From an uncultured Bacteroidia bacterium (GTDB taxonomy: Bacteria; Bacteroidota; Bacteroidia; Bacteroidales; Prolixibacteraceae), in assembly GCA_903918045.1 (NCBI GenBank), contig CAIXCY010000060.1, forward strand, positions 1 to 64,000: a stretch of DNA of 64,000 nucleotides. The letters are read 5' to 3'. The notes under the pieces were generated by a model. It was not told the origin of the DNA. It was given only the letters and a program-made list of their open reading frames with translations, and made no database searches. Both the position numbers and the translations under genes were made by a program. Positions 53,948 through 63,761 of this stretch are shown one piece after another; positions within the stretch are counted from its first letter, which is position 1, and the number at the start of each line of letters is the position of its first letter.

Positions 53948-55796
53948 ACAATTTTCAACATTGAGATTACTTTTTGCAATTTTAGTATTGCTTACCGTAA
54001 TCCCGGCGTATGCAACAAAAAAACCAACTCTTAACAGGGTGGAACCACCTTTCTGGTGGACCGGATTTAAAAATCCGGCATTACAGTTAATGGTCTACGG
54101 AGAAGGGATTTCAGAAACCAAACCCGAGATTAAATACGATGGTGTCGAACTGGTTTCTTCAAGTTCTGTCGATAATCCGAATTACCTTTTTCTCGATCTC
54201 CGGTTATCGACATCCGTTAAACCAGGAAAATTTGAAATTAACTTTAAGCAAAACGGGAAAATAATTGTTGCCTCAACCTACGAATTAAAACCCCGTGAAA
54301 AAGGTTCGTCGCAACGTGTGGGATTTAACAATACGGATGTGATGTATCTGATTATGCCAGACCGTTTTGCCAATGGAGATCCCTCAAACGACTCGAAGGA
54401 GGATATGCCCGAAAAAGGGAACAGGGCTGATCCCAATGGCCGTCATGGAGGTGATTTAAAGGGAATCCTGGATCATCTCGACTATATACGCGATAACGGC
54501 TACACCGCCTTATGGGTGAATCCGATTCTCGAAAATAATATGCCAAGGGTCTCTTATCATGGTTATTCCACGACCGATTTTTATAAGGTAGATAGCCGGT
54601 TTGGCACCAATGGAGATTACCAGCAATTAAGCGCTGAGGCAAAAAAAAAGGGAATCAAAATGGTTATGGATATGATTTTCAACCATTGTGGCTTAAGTCA
54701 TTGGTGGATGAAGGATATGCCGATGAAAGACTGGATTAACGGATATCCAAACTATCATATTACCAATCACAAAAAAGCTACGGTGCAGGATCCATATGGT
54801 TCGGAGAGTGACTCAAAAGAGTTTACAGACGGATGGTTTGTCCCCAGCATGCCCGATCTGAACCAGCGCAATCCCTACATGGCCAATTACTTAATCCAGA
54901 ACTCAATCTGGTGGATTGAATATGTGGGGCTTGACGGAATCCGTATGGATACTTATCCTTACCCTGACAAACAGATGATGGCCAATTGGACCCGGCAGGT
55001 GATGGAAGAGTACCCGAATTTCAATATCGTGGGTGAAGAATGGCACATCAATCCGGCCAATGTGGCGTTTTGGCAGAAGGGAAAAGTTAATCCAAACGGC
55101 TATAACTCCTATCTGACAAGCCTTATGGATTTTCCGATGCAAAATGCGTTGGTAAAATCGATGAATGAGGGGTGGGGATTTAACCACCTTTACGAAACTC
55201 TGGCACAGGACTTTCTTTATCCTAAGGCCGACAATCTCGTTATCTTTGGCGAAAATCATGATACAGAGCGCTATTTTACTGCCATTGGCGAAAATATCCC
55301 CAATTTAAAAACTGCAATGACTTTTCTGATGACCACCAGGGGAATTCCGCAGGTTTATTTCGGTGGCGAAATTCTGATGACAGGTTTGAAAAGTGATGGC
55401 GATGGAAAAATGAGGAAAGACTTTCCAGGCGGATGGGAAGGTGATCCCGTCAATGGGTTTAGTGGAATTGGTTTAACTGCTGACCAATCAGACTTTCAAC
55501 AATTCCTTAAGAAACTGGTTAACTGGAGAAAAGGGAAAAGTGTTATTCACAGTGGGAAACTTAAACACTACTACCCTATGGATAACTTATATGTCTACTT
55601 CAGGTATAACGAGAAAGAGAGTGTGATGGTAATTCTGAACAAGAATACAGAGAATAAAACACTGAACACAAGCCGTTTTACAGAATCTCTCCAGGGGTTT
55701 ACCTCTGCAAAAGAGGTGATGACAGGGATCAGTATTCCTGATCTGAACAATATCGTTGTTCCGGGAAAAACATCGATGATACTGGAGTTAAAATAA
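53928..55796 (+). CDS. susA: Periplasmic GH13 neopullulanase/cyclomaltodextrinase (SusA-like)
   Basis: 622 residues; ATG 53937 is an equally good start. Signal peptide about 1-29 (LLFAILVLLTVIPAYA). An N-terminal cyclomaltodextrinase-type domain (about 30-125, VEPPFWWTGFKNPALQLMVYG) is followed by the GH13 barrel with GVDxxF-type region DVMYLIMPDRFANGD, the nucleophile in DGIRMDTYPY, acid in GEEWH, and Asp in ENHDTERY, then a C-terminal cyclomaltodextrinase domain. Like SusA it should cut imported maltodextrins in the periplasm. It overlaps the end of the GH65 gene, so it is the last gene of the operon; a strong terminator follows. Confidence 0.93.
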   Translation: MITMRFKQFSTLRLLFAILVLLTVIPAYATKKPTLNRVEPPFWWTGFKNPALQLMVYGEGISETKPEIKYDGVELVSSSSVDNPNYLFLDLRLSTSVKPGKFEINFKQNGKIIVASTYELKPREKGSSQRVGFNNTDVMYLIMPDRFANGDPSNDSKEDMPEKGNRADPNGRHGGDLKGILDHLDYIRDNGYTALWVNPILENNMPRVSYHGYSTTDFYKVDSRFGTNGDYQQLSAEAKKKGIKMVMDMIFNHCGLSHWWMKDMPMKDWINGYPNYHITNHKKATVQDPYGSESDSKEFTDGWFVPSMPDLNQRNPYMANYLIQNSIWWIEYVGLDGIRMDTYPYPDKQMMANWTRQVMEEYPNFNIVGEEWHINPANVAFWQKGKVNPNGYNSYLTSLMDFPMQNALVKSMNEGWGFNHLYETLAQDFLYPKADNLVIFGENHDTERYFTAIGENIPNLKTAMTFLMTTRGIPQVYFGGEILMTGLKSDGDGKMRKDFPGGWEGDPVNGFSGIGLTADQSDFQQFLKKLVNWRKGKSVIHSGKLKHYYPMDNLYVYFRYNEKESVMVILNKNTENKTLNTSRFTESLQGFTSAKEVMTGISIPDLNNIVVPGKTSMILELK

Positions 55797-55800
55797 AAAT

Positions 55801-55839
55801 AAAATACCCCGAAGGCTTTGAAAAACTTCGGGGTATTTT
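55801..55839. terminator. Bidirectional intrinsic terminator
   Basis: Perfect 14-bp arms (55801-55814 and 55826-55839; AAAATACCCCGAAG and its complement) with an 11-nt loop. The A-run/T-run ends make it work on both strands. It lies between the converging SusA-like and PiT genes. Confidence 0.9.
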
Positions 55840-55862
55840 GAAAATCTTCAGGGGCTATATCG

Positions 55863-56906
55863 TTAACCTAATCCCAATAGTTTGAAGATCCAATAGATAG
55901 TTGCAGCCAAAACCATTGAAACAGGGATTGTCAGAATCCAGGCATATAGCAGATTTACAGTTACTCCCCAACGTACAGCAGAAACCCTCTTTGTCAATCC
56001 AACACCCATAATAGCGCCGGTAATAGTATGAGTTGTACTTACAGGTATTCCAAATGCCTCTGTGCCAAATAACATAATTGCCCCTGCACCTTCAGCTGCA
56101 ACGCCCTCAAATGGCGTCAATTTCGTGATTTTCCCACCCATTGTACGAATGATCCTCCATCCACCAAGCAATGTTCCTGCTGAAATTGCAGTATAACACC
56201 CATAGACGATCCAAAGCGGAATGGCATGAATTTTCCCGTCGACAAACGTAATGTGGGCCCAATGTGGAATTAAGGCGGGATCAACGGTTTTAAAATAGAC
56301 CAGCAAGGAAGCAGAGATAATGCCCATAACCTTTTGCGCATCATTCCCTCCATGCCCCAGGCTGAACATTGCAGAGGAAAGCAACTGACCAACTTTAAAC
56401 CACCGTTTCAGTCGGAACGGATTAAAACTCTTAAAAATCCAAAGAAGGGCTATCGATATTAAATAGGAAAGCAACATTCCAATTAGAGGTGCAAGGAAAA
56501 TAAAGGCAGCAATTTTGATAATCTTCTCGGAATGAACCACATCCCAGCCCGCGTAGGCAATTGCTGCGCCAGCAAATCCACCAACCAGGGTATGTGAAGA
56601 ACTCGAAGGTATACCCAAATACCAGGTAATCAGATTCCAGATAATAGCCGAAATAATTCCGGCCAAAATTACCTGCAAATTTATCGCACCTGTATCCACT
56701 ACTTTAGCAATCGTATCCACAATATGCAGTTCAAATATTGCATACGCCGCAAAGTTGAAAAATGCGGCCCAGATCACAGCCTGCAAAGGGGTTAAAACTT
56801 TTGTAGAGACAACTGTGGCAATGGAGTTTGCCGCATCGTGAAACCCGTTGATAAAATCAAAAATAAAAGCCAGTATTATTATGGCGATTAAGAGTGTAAA
56901 ATTCAT
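55863..56906 (-). CDS. pit: PiT family inorganic phosphate transporter
   Basis: 347 residues with 9-10 predicted helices. PiT signatures: DFINGFHDAANSIATVVSTKVL at the N-terminus and LGHGGNDAQKVMGIISASL plus PVSTTHTITGAIMGVG in the second half; SSSHTLVGGFAGAA is the first-repeat counterpart. It takes up phosphate by ion symport. The DUF47 gene lies 6 nt upstream on the same strand, the usual pairing. Confidence 0.95.
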   Translation of the reverse strand: MNFTLLIAIIILAFIFDFINGFHDAANSIATVVSTKVLTPLQAVIWAAFFNFAAYAIFELHIVDTIAKVVDTGAINLQVILAGIISAIIWNLITWYLGIPSSSSHTLVGGFAGAAIAYAGWDVVHSEKIIKIAAFIFLAPLIGMLLSYLISIALLWIFKSFNPFRLKRWFKVGQLLSSAMFSLGHGGNDAQKVMGIISASLLVYFKTVDPALIPHWAHITFVDGKIHAIPLWIVYGCYTAISAGTLLGGWRIIRTMGGKITKLTPFEGVAAEGAGAIMLFGTEAFGIPVSTTHTITGAIMGVGLTKRVSAVRWGVTVNLLYAWILTIPVSMVLAATIYWIFKLLGLG

Positions 56907-56912
56907 GGATAT

Positions 56913-57560
56913 CTATGATATTTTAACAATGATTGATGAAAAGACATTCGCCACATCATCACATTTATCAATCGCCTTTTCGAGAGAGGCCAGAATATCA
57001 CGTTTCTTGATCAGATTTATCGCGTTAGTCTCCGATTCAAACAGGTCGGAGAGATACTGCTGGTACAAATAATCAACCTCGCTTTCGTAATCACTGATTT
57101 TAGTGCAGGCGTCGGTATATTTGAGAAAATCAGAAGCATTTTTAACACTATGCAACACGCGTTGAATCTCCAGATTCGCCGCATGGATATAATTGGCAAT
57201 TTTGGCAAATTCCATAGGGAATGTGGGCAGTTTATAAAAGTGGGTTCGGATTGCAGCCGTATGAATATAATCTACAACATCGTCAATTGTTGAAATGAGC
57301 ACATGCATATCTTCCCTGTCAAAAGGAGTTATAAATGTTCCGTTCAATTCCACTAACAATGCATGGGTAATATCATCACCTTTATGTTCCGCCTCACGGA
57401 TCAATTTACCGTATACTTCACGTTGAGTCAAATCATTTTCGCCCATCAATTTGATAAGCAATTCAGATGAGACGACCAGATTGTCTGCAGCTTCAATAAA
57501 TAGGGGGAAGAACTTGCGATCTTTTGGAACAAGAAATCCGAAAATTTTGTCCAGATTCAT
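56913..57560 (-). CDS. DUF47 family PhoU-like protein
   Basis: 215 residues, all alpha-helical. Conserved motifs EAEHKGDDITHALLVELNGTFITPFDREDMHVLISTIDDVVDYI are the metal-binding ExxxDxxxxH/DREDxxxL helices of DUF47/PhoU relatives. These proteins accompany PiT transporters and probably regulate them in the cytoplasm. It overlaps nothing and precedes pit by 6 nt. Confidence 0.93.
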   Translation of the reverse strand: MNLDKIFGFLVPKDRKFFPLFIEAADNLVVSSELLIKLMGENDLTQREVYGKLIREAEHKGDDITHALLVELNGTFITPFDREDMHVLISTIDDVVDYIHTAAIRTHFYKLPTFPMEFAKIANYIHAANLEIQRVLHSVKNASDFLKYTDACTKISDYESEVDYLYQQYLSDLFESETNAINLIKKRDILASLEKAIDKCDDVANVFSSIIVKIS

Positions 57561-57729
57561 AGTGTAATTGGTTTAATTAGTTTCAACATAATTAGCGTGC
57601 TAATTTATAACTTTCTGCCGGAGGAAATGCTGATTTATATTTTAAAAGGGAATTTTTTAACTTATTTCATAAAAACACGGGAACGAGACTCCCGGTTACC
57701 GGCAAGGGGTAGGCACAGTATAAAAATAT

Positions 57730-58512
57730 TCACGATTTGGTATAGGAAACAAAATCGCGCGTGGCTTTGAGCAGGTTTACAGTCTGAAGAAGAAGGTGCT
57801 TGGTTTCAGACATTACCCCAAAATAGAGAATCGAATTGCGGCTATTGGTCCCCTTTCGCTTAATTCTTCGGATTTGAAGGTTCTCCTGTTCCCGCATTAA
57901 CTCCAGTATATCCTTACGTTTTTGAATCAGCTCGTCAATTTGCTCAAAACGGGATACTTTTATGATATGAAGTGCGAAATTGAGAAAGTCGGTAACCTGA
58001 TTGTTGAATTCTGTCAATTCCGTGTTCTGATCCTCACCAAATGGCCGGTGATTATTCTTCAGATGCTCCTGAAGCGGACGAACCACGTATTTAATGGAAT
58101 GAGCCATCTCCCGCAAATAATCAACAATCTGAACATAGTAATGACCCGTCTCTATCGAATCGTGCTGAAGTTGCTGGATCACCCGATAGGTATTGGCTTT
58201 TAGCTTTCTGGCCCGTTGATTGAACTCCTCGATCTCAACCTCAATCTCTTCGAGGAGCTGAACATTTTGAGCATGAAAAGCGGAAATTCCAAGATAATAA
58301 GCTTTTGAAATCATGATAATTGCATTCGACGAGTCTTCGGTAGTCTTTACCAATACATTTTCAGCTTTTATCAAAGGCTCTGAAAATTCCTCATTTTCAG
58401 AACTTCCGGGTTCAATTTTTGGAACAGGCTTACGACTACGGGCAAAAATAAAAATTATCCACGTACACAACATTCCGATAAGAAACCAAAAAAGAGGATA
58501 TAATCTTTCCAT
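57730..58512 (-). CDS. Membrane-anchored helical protein of unknown function, PhoU-like
   Basis: 260 residues from ATG 58512; an upstream ATG at 58563 adds 17. One N-terminal membrane helix (MERLYPLFWFLIGMLCTWIIFIFA) is followed by about 220 residues of long helices with heptad-like spacing. The end, MSETKHLLLQTVNLLKATRDFVSYTKS, resembles the cytoplasmic tail of long Bacteroidota PiT-type phosphate transporters and PhoU-like bundles. Its place between pit-DUF47 and a PhoR/PhoB-like pair supports a phosphate-related role, but this is inference. Confidence 0.65.
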   Translation of the reverse strand: MERLYPLFWFLIGMLCTWIIFIFARSRKPVPKIEPGSSENEEFSEPLIKAENVLVKTTEDSSNAIIMISKAYYLGISAFHAQNVQLLEEIEVEIEEFNQRARKLKANTYRVIQQLQHDSIETGHYYVQIVDYLREMAHSIKYVVRPLQEHLKNNHRPFGEDQNTELTEFNNQVTDFLNFALHIIKVSRFEQIDELIQKRKDILELMREQENLQIRRIKRKGTNSRNSILYFGVMSETKHLLLQTVNLLKATRDFVSYTKS

Positions 58513-58614
58513 TAACCTGTTAACTTTTCCAAACGACAAATGTATTTCTGAGTAGTCACCCAAGGTGCATATAGTGTATTAAATAAATGTTAATTAGTGA
58601 ATAGCCTCGAAAAA

Positions 58615-58645
58615 TTGGAAGAAAGAGTAATTAAATTTACTTTTG
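58615..58645 (+). promoter_or_regulatory. Bacteroidota promoter of the phoR-phoB-like pair
   Basis: TTG (58615-58617), a 20-bp spacer and TACTTTTG (58638-58645), 28 bp before the kinase ATG. It is one of the best promoter matches in the window. Confidence 0.65.
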
Positions 58646-58673
58646 ACAGATCCACTATTAATATTTTATACTG

Positions 58674-59723
58674 ATGGTTCCCTTAAAAACAAGTACTCCC
58701 CAGAAACTTTCCATCACATCTTCTGTAATTATTACGGTCTTTTCAGCGTTATTATTGGGTCTGGCCCATTGGCTGGGCTGGACCCTTTGGTCGGCTTTGT
58801 TTATTCCTGTCCTATTCCTGATCTCCTATTTTACAACACTGTATATTCTCTCTATCCTTATAAATGATAAAATAACCCCTATTTATAAGACCATTCGTGA
58901 AGTCCCGATGGAGCGCAAAAGGATAACTAAACTAATCCATGGAAACAGTGATATTATCGCAGAGGTCGATCACGAGGTTAAACTCTGGGCAGAAGATAAG
59001 CTGGCGGAGATAGACCGGTTGCGCGAACTGGAGAAATATAGAAAGGATTTTGTGGGCAATGTTTCCCACGAACTTAAAACACCAATTTTCAACATTCAAG
59101 GATATATCCTGACCCTGCTTGACGGTGGTCTTGAGGATCCCAAGATCAACAGGCTCTATCTTGAGCGGACAGAAAAGAGTATCGACCGGATGATAAGCGT
59201 GGTTGAAGATCTCGAATCGATTACAAAACTCGAATCGGGAGAACTCAAAATTAATATGGAACCATTTAACCTTGTCAAGCTAACTGAGGAGGTTTTTGAA
59301 TTTGAACTGCGCGATTCAAAGGAACGAAGAATCAGTATGAACCTTGTAAGTCCGGCGAATAAACCGGTTTATGTAATGGCCGATAAGAAACGGATCTTTG
59401 AAGTAATCAGTAATCTGGTTGGAAACGCTATTAAATATGGAAAGAAGGGGGGAAACGTGAATGTGGCTTTTTATGATATGGATAAAATGGTGCTCATTGA
59501 GGTGAGTGATGACGGGATCGGAATTGAGAAGAAAGACCTAATCCGCATCTTTGAACGATTCTACCGCGTTGATAAAAGCCGGTCGAGAATTCAGGGTGGA
59601 ACAGGCCTCGGTCTCTCAATTGTCAAACACATTATTGAGGCCCATGAACAAACGATACATGTCAAAAGCCAGGTAGATAAGGGAACAACTTTTACCTTTA
59701 TGCTTGAAAAATACAACAAATAA
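58674..59723 (+). CDS. PhoR-like sensor histidine kinase
   Basis: 349 residues. Two N-terminal membrane helices (about 18-60) with almost no periplasmic loop, as in PhoR, a short linker, HisKA with His132 in VSHELKTPIFN, and HATPase_c with NLVGNAIKYG (N box), DDGIGI (G1), RFYRVDKSRSR (F) and GGTGLGLSIVKHI (G2). No PAS domain is evident between the membrane part and HisKA. It pairs with the OmpR/PhoB-type regulator 84 nt downstream; with pit and DUF47 nearby, control by phosphate is the best guess. Confidence 0.9.
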   Translation: MVPLKTSTPQKLSITSSVIITVFSALLLGLAHWLGWTLWSALFIPVLFLISYFTTLYILSILINDKITPIYKTIREVPMERKRITKLIHGNSDIIAEVDHEVKLWAEDKLAEIDRLRELEKYRKDFVGNVSHELKTPIFNIQGYILTLLDGGLEDPKINRLYLERTEKSIDRMISVVEDLESITKLESGELKINMEPFNLVKLTEEVFEFELRDSKERRISMNLVSPANKPVYVMADKKRIFEVISNLVGNAIKYGKKGGNVNVAFYDMDKMVLIEVSDDGIGIEKKDLIRIFERFYRVDKSRSRIQGGTGLGLSIVKHIIEAHEQTIHVKSQVDKGTTFTFMLEKYNK

Positions 59724-59807
59724 AAAATATATTAACTATAACTCAAAATCCTAAAATATACCTATATTTAATTCGTCTAAATTAATGGATTCAATTTTTA
59801 AAATGCG

Positions 59808-60509
59808 ATGGTAGAAAAAGACAATACGCCACGAATACTTCTTGTCGATGATGAAGAGGACATCCTTGAATTCGTAAGCTATAATCTTCAGCGTGAAGGC
59901 TTTAGGGTATATTCTGCCCGCAATGGGCTGGAAGCGATTGAGATGGCAGGTAAGGTCAAACCCGATCTTGTCATACTGGATGTGATGATGCCCGAAATGG
60001 ATGGCATCGCCGCCTGCGAAGAGATCAGAAAACTACCCAGTTGCAAAAATGTTGTAATCGCTTTTTTGACTGCCCGCGGTGAGGATTATTCACAGATAGC
60101 CGGTTTTGAGGCTGGTGCGGATGATTATATCACCAAACCGGTGCGTCCCAAAGTATTAATAAGCCGGGTAAAGGCTTTGCTTAAACGCTCCGGGGGAATC
60201 GCCTCAGATGCAGCGGATAACAGCAAAATACTCACAATTGGCGATATCGTAATCGACAAAGAGCGCTATATCCTGATTATTGGCGGGAAAGAACTCACCC
60301 TACCCCGAAAAGAGTTCGAATTACTATCCCTCCTTGTTTCAAAGCCCGACAAAGTTTTTACACGTGACGAAATTTACAAATCAGTCTGGGGAAACAATGT
60401 CATTGTTGGAGACAGAACCATCGATGTACATATCCGTAAATTACGCGAAAAAATTGGAAATGATCATATCCGGACACTGAAAGGGATAGGATATAAATTT
60501 ATTACTTAA
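59808..60509 (+). CDS. PhoB/OmpR family response regulator
   Basis: 233 residues. Receiver domain 9-125 with the acidic pair in LLVDDEED, phosphoacceptor Asp58 in ILDVMMPEMDG, Thr in FLTARGED and Lys in ITKPVRP. An OmpR-type winged helix follows (about 140-232, LTLPRKEFELLSLLVSKPDKVFTRDEIYKSVWG...RTIDVHIRKLREKIG...IRTLKGIGYKF). It should be phosphorylated by the preceding kinase and bind DNA. Confidence 0.93.
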   Translation: MVEKDNTPRILLVDDEEDILEFVSYNLQREGFRVYSARNGLEAIEMAGKVKPDLVILDVMMPEMDGIAACEEIRKLPSCKNVVIAFLTARGEDYSQIAGFEAGADDYITKPVRPKVLISRVKALLKRSGGIASDAADNSKILTIGDIVIDKERYILIIGGKELTLPRKEFELLSLLVSKPDKVFTRDEIYKSVWGNNVIVGDRTIDVHIRKLREKIGNDHIRTLKGIGYKFIT

Positions 60510-60518
60510 GAAGTTAGA

Positions 60519-60610
60519 AGTGATAAGTTATGAGTTAAAAGTTATGAGTTATAAGTGAGGGAAATTTATTCCATTTTGAACGTTGCATTTATCACTTATA
60601 ACTTATCACA
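60519..60610. repeat. Inverted and tandem short repeats between converging phoB-like gene and rpoN
   Basis: GTGATAAGTTAT (60520-60531) pairs perfectly with ATAACTTATCAC (60598-60609). Within this, TTATAAGTGA (60549-60558) pairs with TCACTTATAA (60592-60601), and AAGTTATGAGTTA occurs twice in tandem (from 60525 and from 60539). The stem may end both transcripts, but its shape (long loop, several pairings) is closer to an intergenic repeat element. Confidence 0.6.
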
Positions 60611-60613
60611 CAC

Positions 60614-62071
60614 CTAGAGTTCCTTACGCATCCGGGCTACAGGGATATCAAGCTGTTCACGATATTTGGCGACTGTCCTGCGCGCAATTTCATACCCTTT
60701 ATCATTCAAAATCTGCGTAAGCTTATCATCATTTAAAGGCTTTTGCTTATTCTCATTGCCGATGCATTCCTGCAAAATAGATTTTATCTCACGCGTTGAA
60801 ACCTCTTCGCCAGTATCCTTTTGCATCGATTCGGAAAAGAAATATTTTAATGGATAAATTCCAAAATGGGTTTGGATATACTTACTGTTCGACACTCTTG
60901 AGATTGTCGAGATATCAAGACCCGTGCGATCGGCAATATCTTTAAGAATCATCGGACGCATTTTGGTTTCATCTCCCTCAACAAAATAGTTTTTCTGATA
61001 CATCAGTATTTCAGTCATCACAAGCATCAGCGTCTCCTGGCGCTGTTTGATGGCATCAATAAACCATTTAGCCGAATCGATTTTTTGCTTTACAAAGAGA
61101 ACTGCTTCCTTCACGTCACGGGTCATCGATTTTCGGTTATCCTGATATGAACGAAGCATATTCGAATAGTGTCTGCTAATATTTAACTCCGGCACATTGC
61201 GCTGATTCAGACTAAGTTGTAATTCATCATCCACAACCTCAAGAATAAAATCAGGAATAATTGCCTGATTTCCCTGGCTTATATTGTTACTGAATGAACT
61301 TCCTGGTTTTGGATTCAGTTTAAGGATTTCATCGATTGCATCCTTTAACGTCTCATCATCTACTCCGAATTTCTTCCCAATTTTATCAAAATGTTTGCGT
61401 GTAAACTCATCAAATGCATCGCGAAGAATCTGTCCTGCAAGTTTTAACTCTGGTCTTCGATCCCCTTTTCGGTAGATCTGCAGTCGCAGACATTCACGCA
61501 GGTTACGCGCACCAACACCTGGCGGATCCAGTTCCTGAATCTTCCGCAAGGTTTTAATCATCTCGGTCTCGTTGGTTTTTATGTTCTGCGAAAATTCAAG
61601 ATCATCAACAATTGAAGATATGTCACGACGCAGGTAGCCATCCTCATCGATATTTCCGATAATATGCTCTGCCAAAATACCTTCTCTGGCGTCAAGCATC
61701 TCCATGCTTACCTGATCCTGAAGGTATTCATGGAAGGAGGTGCCATCAGAAAAAGGGATATCGGTTACTTTATCGTCTTTTGAAGTGTTCTGGGCATTAT
61801 ACCGATAGGCAGGGTAATCCTCCTCATTCAGGTAATCGCTTACTGAAAACTCTTCATTATCATGATCTTCATTTGTTTTGAGCTCATTTGAAAACTCTTC
61901 ATCAGAAGAACCGTACTCTTCATTTTCAATTTCAAGTACCGGGTTCTCTTCAAGTTCCTTCTTAATACGCTGTTCAAGAACCAGACTAGGCAATTCCAAC
62001 AGCTTGATCACCTGTATTTGCTGAGGCGAAAGCTTTTGAAGTAATTTCTGTTGGAGACTTAATTTCTGCAT
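60614..62071 (-). CDS. rpoN: RNA polymerase sigma-54 factor
   Basis: 485 residues. Region I is Gln/Leu-rich (LSLQQKLLQKLSPQQIQVIKLLELPSLVLEQRI). Region II is acidic, the core-binding domain follows (about 115-300), then the DNA-binding domain with a helix-turn-helix (LKDIADRTGLDISTISRVSNSKYIQT) and the RpoN box ARRTVAKYREQLDIP near the C-terminus. It directs transcription from -24/-12 promoters with AAA+ activators, none of which is in this window. It lies 60 bp after asnS on the same strand, with a terminator between. Confidence 0.96.
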   Translation of the reverse strand: MQKLSLQQKLLQKLSPQQIQVIKLLELPSLVLEQRIKKELEENPVLEIENEEYGSSDEEFSNELKTNEDHDNEEFSVSDYLNEEDYPAYRYNAQNTSKDDKVTDIPFSDGTSFHEYLQDQVSMEMLDAREGILAEHIIGNIDEDGYLRRDISSIVDDLEFSQNIKTNETEMIKTLRKIQELDPPGVGARNLRECLRLQIYRKGDRRPELKLAGQILRDAFDEFTRKHFDKIGKKFGVDDETLKDAIDEILKLNPKPGSSFSNNISQGNQAIIPDFILEVVDDELQLSLNQRNVPELNISRHYSNMLRSYQDNRKSMTRDVKEAVLFVKQKIDSAKWFIDAIKQRQETLMLVMTEILMYQKNYFVEGDETKMRPMILKDIADRTGLDISTISRVSNSKYIQTHFGIYPLKYFFSESMQKDTGEEVSTREIKSILQECIGNENKQKPLNDDKLTQILNDKGYEIARRTVAKYREQLDIPVARMRKEL

Positions 62072-62109
62072 AATCTTTTAACACGATTTCCGTTCTAAAG
62101 GTAGTAAAA

Positions 62110-62135
62110 TTAAAACTTCGCAAACGAAGTTTTAA
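62110..62135 (-). terminator. Intrinsic terminator of asnS
   Basis: 11-bp perfect arms (62110-62120 and 62125-62135) with a 4-nt loop; on the minus strand the stem is followed by T-rich sequence. It overlaps the asnS stop codon and ends about 40 bp before the rpoN start. Confidence 0.75.
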
Positions 62136-63571
62136 AATTCACAGTTTTTAGGTGTACGTGCAAACGGGATTACGTCCCTGATATTTCCCATCCCGGTTAC
62201 AAAAAGAAGAAGTCTCTCGAATCCAAGGCCGAAACCGGCATGCGGACATCCACCAAACCTGCGGGTATCGAGGTACCATTGCATATCTTCTTTGGGAATA
62301 TTCATTTCATCCATCCGCTTTTCAAGAAAGTCGAGCCGCTCTTCACGTTGTGATCCACCAATGATCTCGCCGATTTGCGGGAACAGTACATCCATCGCCG
62401 AAACGGTTTTCCCGTTATCGTCCATACGCATATAAAATGCCTTTATCTCCTTGGGATAATTGGTGAGGATAACCGGTTTTTTAAATTCAACTTCAACTAA
62501 GAACCGCTCATGCTCGCTCTGAAGATCTGTACCATAACCGGTAATTGGATACTGGAACTTCCCTTTCTTGTTTTGTTTTGAGTTTTTAAGAATTTCGATT
62601 GCCTCGGTATAAGTTAGCCTTATAAAATCATTGTCAGCTACAAATCGCAATTTCTCGATCAGTTCCATTGAACGCTGATCGGCAGGTTTGTTCTTCTCCT
62701 CCTCAACCAACCGGCTGCTCAGAAAGATCAGGTCATCCATGCAATGTTCAAGCGCATAATTAATCAAATATTTGAGGAACTCCTCTGCCAGGTCCATATT
62801 GTCGTTCAGATTGAAAAATGCCACTTCGGGCTCAATCATCCAGAACTCAGCAAGGTGCCGTGAGGTGTTTGAATTTTCAGCCCTAAAAGTTGGTCCGAAG
62901 GTATAAATCCGGGATAATGCCATCGCATAAAGTTCACCCTCGAGCTGACCGGAAACAGTCAGATTGGCAGCTTTACCAAAGAAATCCTGGGAATAGTCGA
63001 TATTTCCCTCTTCGTCAAGCGGAGGATCTTTGGGCGAAAGCGTTGAAACGCGAAACATCTCCCCTGCCCCTTCGGCATCAGAACTCGTGATGATTGGCGT
63101 ATGCACATTATAAAATCCCCGGTCGTTGAAGAAATTATGAACGGCAAAGATCATGGCGTGACGGATACGAAAAATTGCACTAAAAGTTGCTGTTCGTGGT
63201 CTCAGATGAGCCACTTCACGCAGAAATTCCAATGAATGTCTTTTTGGCTGAATCGGATATTTTTCAGGATCGGCGACGCCAATAACCTCGATAGCTGATG
63301 CCTGTAACTCTACAGACTGACCGGAACCCGCTGAAGCCACAAGTACTCCGATTACACCAATCGCTGCACCGGTATTGATCAACTTGAGAAGTTCTTCACC
63401 AAAACTTTCAACTTCGGCAACAACCTGCAGATTGTGAATTGTCGAGCCATCGTTCAATGCAATAAAATTCACATTTTTGCTGCCGCGCCTGGTGCGTACC
63501 CAACCTTTAACCGTAATCTCGGCTCCTACCTGACCCGATTTTAAAATATCAACAATCCGTAAGTTCTTCAT
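62132..63571 (-). CDS. asnS: Asparaginyl-tRNA synthetase
   Basis: 480 residues counting from 63571 (stop codon included in the interval). An upstream ATG at 63610 would add 13, but [10 protein letters not shown] is the usual family start. An OB-fold anticodon-binding domain (about 10-100, [25 protein letters not shown]) precedes the class II catalytic core with motif 2 ([21 protein letters not shown]) and motif 3 ([21 protein letters not shown]); GSQREERL is family-specific. It charges tRNA-Asn with asparagine. Confidence 0.96.
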   Translation of the reverse strand: MKNLRIVDILKSGQVGAEITVKGWVRTRRGSKNVNFIALNDGSTIHNLQVVAEVESFGEELLKLINTGAAIGVIGVLVASAGSGQSVELQASAIEVIGVADPEKYPIQPKRHSLEFLREVAHLRPRTATFSAIFRIRHAMIFAVHNFFNDRGFYNVHTPIITSSDAEGAGEMFRVSTLSPKDPPLDEEGNIDYSQDFFGKAANLTVSGQLEGELYAMALSRIYTFGPTFRAENSNTSRHLAEFWMIEPEVAFFNLNDNMDLAEEFLKYLINYALEHCMDDLIFLSSRLVEEEKNKPADQRSMELIEKLRFVADNDFIRLTYTEAIEILKNSKQNKKGKFQYPITGYGTDLQSEHERFLVEVEFKKPVILTNYPKEIKAFYMRMDDNGKTVSAMDVLFPQIGEIIGGSQREERLDFLEKRMDEMNIPKEDMQWYLDTRRFGGCPHAGFGLGFERLLLFVTGMGNIRDVIPFARTPKNCEF

Positions 63572-63630
63572 TTTATATCTTCTTGCTTGTGAAACTCCAA
63601 CTAAATTCAACTGTTTGAATTACCAAACCA

Positions 63631-63660
63631 CAAAAGTAAAATTTTTGCCCCGCATACAAA
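63631..63660 (-). promoter_or_regulatory. Bacteroidota promoter of asnS
   Basis: On the minus strand TTTG (63660-63657), an 18-bp spacer and TACTTTTG (63638-63631). It is about 60 bp before the ATG at 63571. Confidence 0.6.
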
Positions 63661-63761
63661 CCATTACCGGAGAAATACTTCAATCTACAAATAATTTAGT
63701 CTGGTGGATCATATTCATATCGATTTAACCGTGTTTCTATAATTATCCTCCCGCGGCACCA

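Noticed and set aside
62110-62135. CGCAAACGAAG resembling a LacI operator half
   Set aside because: It lacks the GCAAACGTTTGC symmetry and is explained as the loop and stem of the asnS terminator.
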